Positions 59,676 to 64,000 of a stretch of DNA of 64,000 nt are shown in pieces. The stretch spans positions 4,275,501-4,339,500 of the forward strand of contig NZ_AP023441.1 of assembly GCF_019976755.1 (NCBI RefSeq), read 5' to 3'. Both the position numbers and the translations under genes were made by a program. Position 1 is the first letter of the stretch. The number at the start of each line of letters is the position of its first letter. The notes beneath the pieces are model-generated. The model searched no databases. It had not been told where the DNA came from and worked only from the letters and a program-made list of their open reading frames with translations. This DNA is from Nostoc sp. MS1 (lineage in GTDB: Bacteria; Cyanobacteriota; Cyanobacteriia; Cyanobacteriales; Nostocaceae).

Positions 59676-60620
59676 TTAATCAGCAAATTTATCTGTAGCC
59701 TCAACCAAAGCACTGCGGATTCCCGTTTCACTCATAGAATGACCCGCATCAGGAACTACAATCAATTCAGCCTCCGGCCAAGCACGATGTAATTCCCAAG
59801 CTGAGGTCATCGGACAAACCACATCATAACGTCCCTGCACAATCACAGCCGGGATATTGCGGATATGATGAACATTTAATAATAGTTGATCCTCTGTCTT
59901 AAAAAATCCCTTATTCACAAAATAATGACATTCAATTCTGGCGAAAGCATCAGCAAAATTATCTGCACCGAAGGTTTGCATTAGCTGAGGATCAGGAAAT
60001 AATCTGCTAGTGCTGGCTTCCCAAATTGACCAAGCACGCGCTGCTTTTAGTCGAATTTGCGAATCTGGGCTAGTTAAACGTTTATAATAAGCGCTGAGTA
60101 AATCATCACGTTCATCTACCGGAATTGGTTTAAGATATTCTTCCCAAGCATCAGGAAAAATATAACTAGCACCTTCTTGATAAAACCAACGTAGTTCTTT
60201 TTGCCTGAGTAAAAATATTCCCCGTAAAATTAATCCTAAACAACGCTCAGGATGAGTTTGGCTATAAGCTAATGATAAAGTGCTGCCCCAACTACCACCA
60301 AAAACTACCCACTTATCTATTCCTAAATGTTCTCGCAGTTTTTCAATATCATTAACTAAATCCCACGTTGTATTTTCTGTTAATTCCGCATGGGGTTGAC
60401 TTTTACCGCAGCCGCGCTGGTCAAACATGATCAAGCGCCATTTTTCGGGATGAAAATACTGTCGATAAAATGGTGGACAGCCGCCACCAGGGCCACCATG
60501 CAGTAAAATTACAGGTTTACCTTGAGGATTTCCTGATTCTTCAAAATGTATTGTGTGTAATTGAGAGACTTGTAATTTACCTTCTTTATAAGGTTCTCGG
60601 AGTGGATAAAGTTCACGCAT
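59676..60620 (-). CDS. pip: Proline iminopeptidase
   Basis: 314-residue alpha/beta hydrolase that removes N-terminal proline from peptides. Oxyanion motif HGGPGGG (41-47), nucleophile serine in GGSWGSTL (about 110), aspartate in QGRYDVVCP and histidine in DAGHSMSE. DQRGCGKSQPHAELTENTTWDLVNDIEKLREHL is a family hallmark. ATG at 60620 gives the standard N-terminus MRELYPLREPY. Cytoplasmic. Monocistronic. Confidence 0.94.
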   Translation of the reverse strand: MRELYPLREPYKEGKLQVSQLHTIHFEESGNPQGKPVILLHGGPGGGCPPFYRQYFHPEKWRLIMFDQRGCGKSQPHAELTENTTWDLVNDIEKLREHLGIDKWVVFGGSWGSTLSLAYSQTHPERCLGLILRGIFLLRQKELRWFYQEGASYIFPDAWEEYLKPIPVDERDDLLSAYYKRLTSPDSQIRLKAARAWSIWEASTSRLFPDPQLMQTFGADNFADAFARIECHYFVNKGFFKTEDQLLLNVHHIRNIPAVIVQGRYDVVCPMTSAWELHRAWPEAELIVVPDAGHSMSETGIRSALVEATDKFAD

Positions 60621-60670
60621 ATTTATATCTAAAATAGTGACAGCACATTTTACCCTAGTAAATTATACAA

Positions 60671-60698
60671 GGGCAGGCAAGATGCCCACCCCACAAGA
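60671..60698. repeat. Dispersed hairpin repeat (gggcgggcaagatgccc family), copy 2
   Basis: GGGCAGGCAAGATGCCCACCCC followed by acaaga. Matches the copy at 20051-20078 except for two base changes. It lies upstream of the peptidase gene. Confidence 0.65.
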
Positions 60699-60754
60699 TT
60701 TATCATATTAAATATGTAGTATATTTATTAACCCTCGCTCAAATCCAACCAATA

Positions 60755-60800
60755 GCACTGTTGACTATGGACTATTGACTAATGACTATTGACTAATGCC
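60755..60800. repeat. STRR tract upstream of trpS
   Basis: Tandem units gttgact, atggact, attgact, aatgact, attgact. Heptamers with one or two variable positions, within the divergent region between pip and trpS. Confidence 0.7.
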
Positions 60801-60866
60801 AAAATGAAATGGTTTTGCGATCGCCACTGTAATAAGGTGGGAATTTGAGATAACTAACTAGGATTT

Positions 60867-61874
60867 ATGGGTAAGCAGCGCGTTCTGTCGGGAGTTCAAC
60901 CAACTGGTAATCTACATTTAGGAAACTATTTAGGGGCGATACGCAACTGGGTAGAGATTCAAGACCAGTACGATAATTTCTTTTGTGTAGTGGATTTACA
61001 CGCAATTACTGTACCGCATAATCCAGCTACATTAGCGGCAGACACTTATGCGATCGCTGCACTTTATTTAGCCTGTGGCATTGATTTACAATATTCCAAC
61101 ATCTTTGTCCAATCCCATGTCTCAGCCCACAGTGAACTGGCTTGGTTGCTTAACTGCATCACTCCCCTCAACTGGCTACAAGACATGATTCAGTTTAAGG
61201 AAAAAGCACTCAAGCAGGGAGAAAACGTCAGTGCAGGCTTGTTAATTTATCCAGTACTGATGGCGGCTGATATCTTGCTTTACCAAGCCGATAGAGTCCC
61301 GGTAGGAGAAGACCAAAAGCAACATTTGGAACTGACAAGGGATATTGTTAATAGATTTAATCATCAATTTGCCAAAGATGAACCTGTACTGAAACTACCA
61401 GACCCTTTAATTCGCAAGGAAGGGGCGCGGGTAATGAGTTTAACAGATGGGACACGGAAAATGTCCAAATCTGACTCCTCAGAGTTAAGCCGGATTAATC
61501 TTTTGGATACACCAGACCAGATTGCTAATAAAATTAAACGTTGTAAAACTGATCCAGTCAGAGGTTTAACATTTGACGACCCAGAACGCCCAGAATGTAA
61601 TAATTTGCTAACGCTGTATATGCTCCTTTCTGGTAAGAAGAAGGAAGAAGTAGCAGCAGAATGTCAAGATATGGGCTGGGGACAATTTAAGCCACTGTTA
61701 ACAGAAACAACAATTAACGCCCTCAAACCCATACAAGATAAATATCACCAAATCACAGCCGACAAAGGCTATCTAGAGTCAGTGTTGCGTGATGGGAGAG
61801 AAAAGGCTGAAGCCGTTGCTAATAAAACCTTAGCAGATGTGAAAGCAGCGATGGGGTATTCTGTGCCTGTGTAA
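60867..61874 (+). CDS. trpS: Tryptophanyl-tRNA synthetase
   Basis: 335-residue class I aminoacyl-tRNA synthetase charging tRNA-Trp. HIGH-type motif PTGNLHLGNYLGA and the KMSKS loop RKMSKSDSSE are intact. The specificity helix and C-terminal anticodon-binding region are present, and length is normal for the bacterial TrpS. ATG chosen; GKQRVLSGVQPTGNLHLGNY is the family N-terminus. Confidence 0.97.
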   Translation: MGKQRVLSGVQPTGNLHLGNYLGAIRNWVEIQDQYDNFFCVVDLHAITVPHNPATLAADTYAIAALYLACGIDLQYSNIFVQSHVSAHSELAWLLNCITPLNWLQDMIQFKEKALKQGENVSAGLLIYPVLMAADILLYQADRVPVGEDQKQHLELTRDIVNRFNHQFAKDEPVLKLPDPLIRKEGARVMSLTDGTRKMSKSDSSELSRINLLDTPDQIANKIKRCKTDPVRGLTFDDPERPECNNLLTLYMLLSGKKKEEVAAECQDMGWGQFKPLLTETTINALKPIQDKYHQITADKGYLESVLRDGREKAEAVANKTLADVKAAMGYSVPV

Positions 61875-61879
61875 TTCGT

Positions 61880-62000
61880 AAGTAGTGAGTGCTGTTTGGG
61901 GTAGCGAAACCTGCCCTTGAAAGAGATTAGGGAGTGGGGAGTGGGGGGAACAGGGAGCAAGGGGAAAAATTATGGACTGTTGACTATGGACTAATGACTA
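61880..62000. repeat. STRR tract after trpS
   Basis: Purine ggggagt-type units (about 61931-61963) followed by ttgacta/tggacta/atgacta units (61979-62000). Occupies the middle of the 274-bp gap before thrC. Confidence 0.6.
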
Positions 62001-62148
62001 AATTTCTTAAATTATCAGTGCAAGACTTGTACAAAAAGAGATAATATTAATCTTCTGGAAGGAAAAGTTGCAAAACATGTGTTTGTTTATTCTTTCCATT
62101 TATTAAAATCTTCCATATCCAATCCTTAGCGAAAAACTTTTAAATCCC

Positions 62149-63240
62149 GTGACTTTGAGCTTGTCTGTTGCTAAATCTCATAGCCAACCCTGGCCCGGAC
62201 TGATAGAAGCCTATCGTGAGTATCTACCTGTTACTGAAAACACTCCAGTTGTGACATTGTTAGAAGGTAACACTCCCCTCATTCCCGTACCAGCGATCGC
62301 AGAACGTATCGGCAGACAAGTCACTGTGTTCGTAAAATACGATGGTCTTAACCCCACTGGCAGTTTCAAGGATAGGGGTATGACTATGGCGATTTCCAAA
62401 GCTAAGGAAGCTGGAGCCAAAGCTGTAATTTGTGCGAGTACAGGCAATACCTCAGCCGCCGCCGCAGCTTATGCTCGGCGTGGGGGAATGAAGGCTTTTG
62501 TCTTGATTCCCGATGGTTATGTAGCTTTGGGTAAGTTAGCGCAAGCACTACTCTATGGCGCGGAAGTTTTAGCAATTAAGGGTAATTTTGATAGAGCCTT
62601 AGAAATTGTCCGCGAGATGGCGGAAACCTACCCCATCACCTTAGTTAATTCGGTCAATCCCTACCGTTTGGAAGGGCAGAAAACAGGAGCCTTTGAGGTT
62701 GTCGATGCTCTAGGTAATGCCCCAGACTGGTTATGTATACCAGTGGGCAATGCAGGGAACATCACAGCATATTGGATGGGTTTTTGTCAATATCATCAAG
62801 TCGGGAAATGCGATCGCCTACCCCGAATGATGGGATTCCAAGCCGCAGGTGCAGCACCCTTAGTCAATGGACAACCTGTCGCCCATCCTGAAACCATCGC
62901 CACAGCCATTCGCATTGGCAACCCCGCAAGCTGGGATAAAGCGATCGCTGCCCAAACAGCCAGTCAGGGCAACTTTAACGCCGTCACCGATGAAGAAATC
63001 CTCGATGCCTACCGCCTGTTAGCATCATCAGAAGGTATTTTCTGTGAACCCGCCAGCGCTGCTTCCGTCGCCGGCTTATTGAAAGTCAAAGACCAAGTAC
63101 CAACAGGCGCTACAGTAGTCTGTATCCTCACTGGTAACGGTTTAAAAGACCCAGATACCGCAATTAAACACAGCAATAGCCAGTTTAAACAAGGTATTGA
63201 GGCAGATTTAGGATCTGTAGCCAAAGCGATGGGATTTTGA
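62149..63240 (+). CDS. thrC: Threonine synthase
   Basis: 363-residue PLP enzyme converting O-phosphohomoserine to threonine. PLP lysine K74 lies in NPTGSFKDRGM. The phosphate/PLP loop is PVGNAGNITAYW. The length and absence of long insertions place it in the short (class with plant-like N-term missing) bacterial group. The start is a GTG at 62149; no earlier in-frame ATG exists. A terminator follows the stop. Confidence 0.95.
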   Translation: MTLSLSVAKSHSQPWPGLIEAYREYLPVTENTPVVTLLEGNTPLIPVPAIAERIGRQVTVFVKYDGLNPTGSFKDRGMTMAISKAKEAGAKAVICASTGNTSAAAAAYARRGGMKAFVLIPDGYVALGKLAQALLYGAEVLAIKGNFDRALEIVREMAETYPITLVNSVNPYRLEGQKTGAFEVVDALGNAPDWLCIPVGNAGNITAYWMGFCQYHQVGKCDRLPRMMGFQAAGAAPLVNGQPVAHPETIATAIRIGNPASWDKAIAAQTASQGNFNAVTDEEILDAYRLLASSEGIFCEPASAASVAGLLKVKDQVPTGATVVCILTGNGLKDPDTAIKHSNSQFKQGIEADLGSVAKAMGF

Positions 63241-63284
63241 GAGGCTAATGGCTCTTGCTAATTCGTAATTCGTAATTAAGAGAC

Positions 63285-63329
63285 GCAGATGTAGCAAGTA
63301 TTTCTTGGCTGCATCTGTTGTTTATTTTT
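63285..63329 (+). terminator. Terminator of thrC
   Basis: GCAGATGTAGCAAG and CTTGGCTGCATCTG arms (one bulge) followed by TTGTTTATTTTT. Confidence 0.8.
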
Positions 63330-63372
63330 GGAGAATTGATATTACTCAATCCTCAGCACTCCCCACTCCCTA

Positions 63373-64000
63373 CTAAATCTCGCTGACTTCGGAAGTTGTA
63401 GGTACTTGTAAAGGTAAACTGAGCAAATAGCGATGCCCTGATTCTGGTGAACCTTGAATGGAAATTTGTCCACCATGCAGTTCTGCCAATTGACAACTCA
63501 ACAATAAACCTAAGCTTTCACGAGACAAACTTGCTTTCCCTTTGGTTGAGTTATCATTAGTGTCTACATCCAAAGTATTAGAGAAAGAATCACCCAACGT
63601 TTGTAACTTCTCCAGTGTCATTGGTACACCTCCTACTTCTTCTCGAAATTCAGCAGGTATATCATAAAGGTCTGCTTCACTGGGTAAATCCATTACAGAT
63701 AATGAATTAAGTCTTAAGTAAGGGTCAACATCAGTGATACCATCTCCCAACCAAGGATGGGAAACCCAAACTGTTAAATTAAGCGTATTTTCTTTATATG
63801 AAACATGAATACGCACAATACTACCAGTAGCAGACAATTGAATCACACTGAAAATTAAGTGATACAACATTTGCCGCACTTTGTCTTTATCTAAAGGCCA
63901 AATACGGCTACGTCCTGGTTCTATAGATAAACGAATATCTTGTTCTCGACGGTTAGCAGCTTCTTCTAAAGTATTGATTGCTTGTTGGCATAACATTTCA
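63373..64000 (-). CDS. Sensor histidine kinase, C-terminal part (runs off the window)
   Basis: The frame is open to the right edge, so only the last 208 or so residues of a longer protein are seen. They resemble a HATPase domain: an N-box-like DKVRQMLYHLIFSVIQLS, and a terminal G2-like SLGLLLSCQLAELHGGQISIQGSPESGHRYLLSLPL. The catalytic N-box asparagine is replaced (FSVIQ where N-x2-K-F is usual), the middle part is unusual (long acidic stretch around DVDTNDNSTKG), and no clear G1 DxGxG is present. It may be a degenerate or specialised kinase. Confidence 0.72.
   Translation of the reverse strand, partial: EMLCQQAINTLEEAANRREQDIRLSIEPGRSRIWPLDKDKVRQMLYHLIFSVIQLSATGSIVRIHVSYKENTLNLTVWVSHPWLGDGITDVDPYLRLNSLSVMDLPSEADLYDIPAEFREEVGGVPMTLEKLQTLGDSFSNTLDVDTNDNSTKGKASLSRESLGLLLSCQLAELHGGQISIQGSPESGHRYLLSLPLQVPTTSEVSEI

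Noticed and set aside
22477..61874. A tryptophan regulon suggested by trpF, tRNA-Trp and trpS in one window
   Set aside because: They are up to 39 kb apart with unrelated neighbours and no shared regulatory motif; coincidence is the simpler reading.

Overview
The window is chromosomal DNA of a phycobilisome-containing cyanobacterium, most likely a filamentous Nostoc/Anabaena-type organism. Evidence seen directly: two photosystem I psaK genes, a CpcS/CpeS-type bilin lyase, the cyanobacterial alkane pair ado/aar, a Ycf66 protein, a cyanophycinase-like peptidase, many HIP1 octamers (GCGATCGC, e.g. 1541-1548) and intergenic tracts of degenerate heptamer repeats (STRR type). The order ado-aar-accA-SDR-folE-trpF-psaK-psaK agrees with what I remember of Nostoc sp. 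PCC 7120 and its relatives. No heterocyst or nif genes are present, so the genus is an inference.

Layout. 1-1.9 kb: two GT4 glycosyltransferases, the end of a polysaccharide cluster. 2-5.6 kb: a tight three-gene minus-strand operon (VWA plus solute-binding lipoprotein, membrane-anchored coiled coil, second solute-binding-like protein). 5.9-10 kb: 1-Cys peroxiredoxin, Uma2-type nuclease, Ycf66, 6-phosphogluconate dehydrogenase. 10-12.3 kb: a Ser/Thr kinase followed by a single-chain DarT toxin-DarG macrodomain fusion. 12.6-15.6 kb: small hypotheticals, a fasciclin protein and an orphan ABC permease. 15.8-20.9 kb: ado, aar, accA, an SDR and folE. 20.97-22.47 kb: an intact IS4-family element joined to a 165-bp MITE-like relative through a shared 11-bp target. 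22.5-25.8 kb: trpF, two psaK genes, HdeD-like and CpcS-like proteins. 26.4-31.2 kb: an RND efflux pair whose pump gene carries an in-frame STRR insertion. 31.4-33.5 kb: a putative type II restriction-modification pair. 33.5-36.5 kb: a reductase/TetR pair with two operator-like palindromes, and a GT2. 36.6-40.8 kb: rplS, tRNA-Trp, secE, nusG, rplK, rplA, L10 leader, rplJ, rplL. 41-48 kb: GAF histidine kinase, RHH protein, lepA, two SDRs with a divergent HxlR regulator. 48.4-64 kb: glycosyltransferase, cyanophycinase-like peptidase, a nuclease-like protein with a cysteine desulfurase, a PrxQ/DoxX/NDH-2 redox run, a NifU-like scaffold, GH57, a second Ser/Thr kinase, proline iminopeptidase, trpS, thrC and the end of a sensor kinase.

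Housekeeping blocks (translation, fatty acid and alkane synthesis, PSI) are interleaved with accessory pieces (toxin-antitoxin fusion, R-M, IS/MITE, VWA operon). The strongest candidates for something unusual are the DarT-DarG fusion downstream of a kinase, the VWA/solute-binding operon without a transporter, the IS4/MITE tandem, and a promoter followed by stacked hairpins between accA and the SDR gene. Several starts are set inside the longest possible reading frame because the upstream extension is repeat-derived or lacks a ribosome binding site; these are stated per gene.
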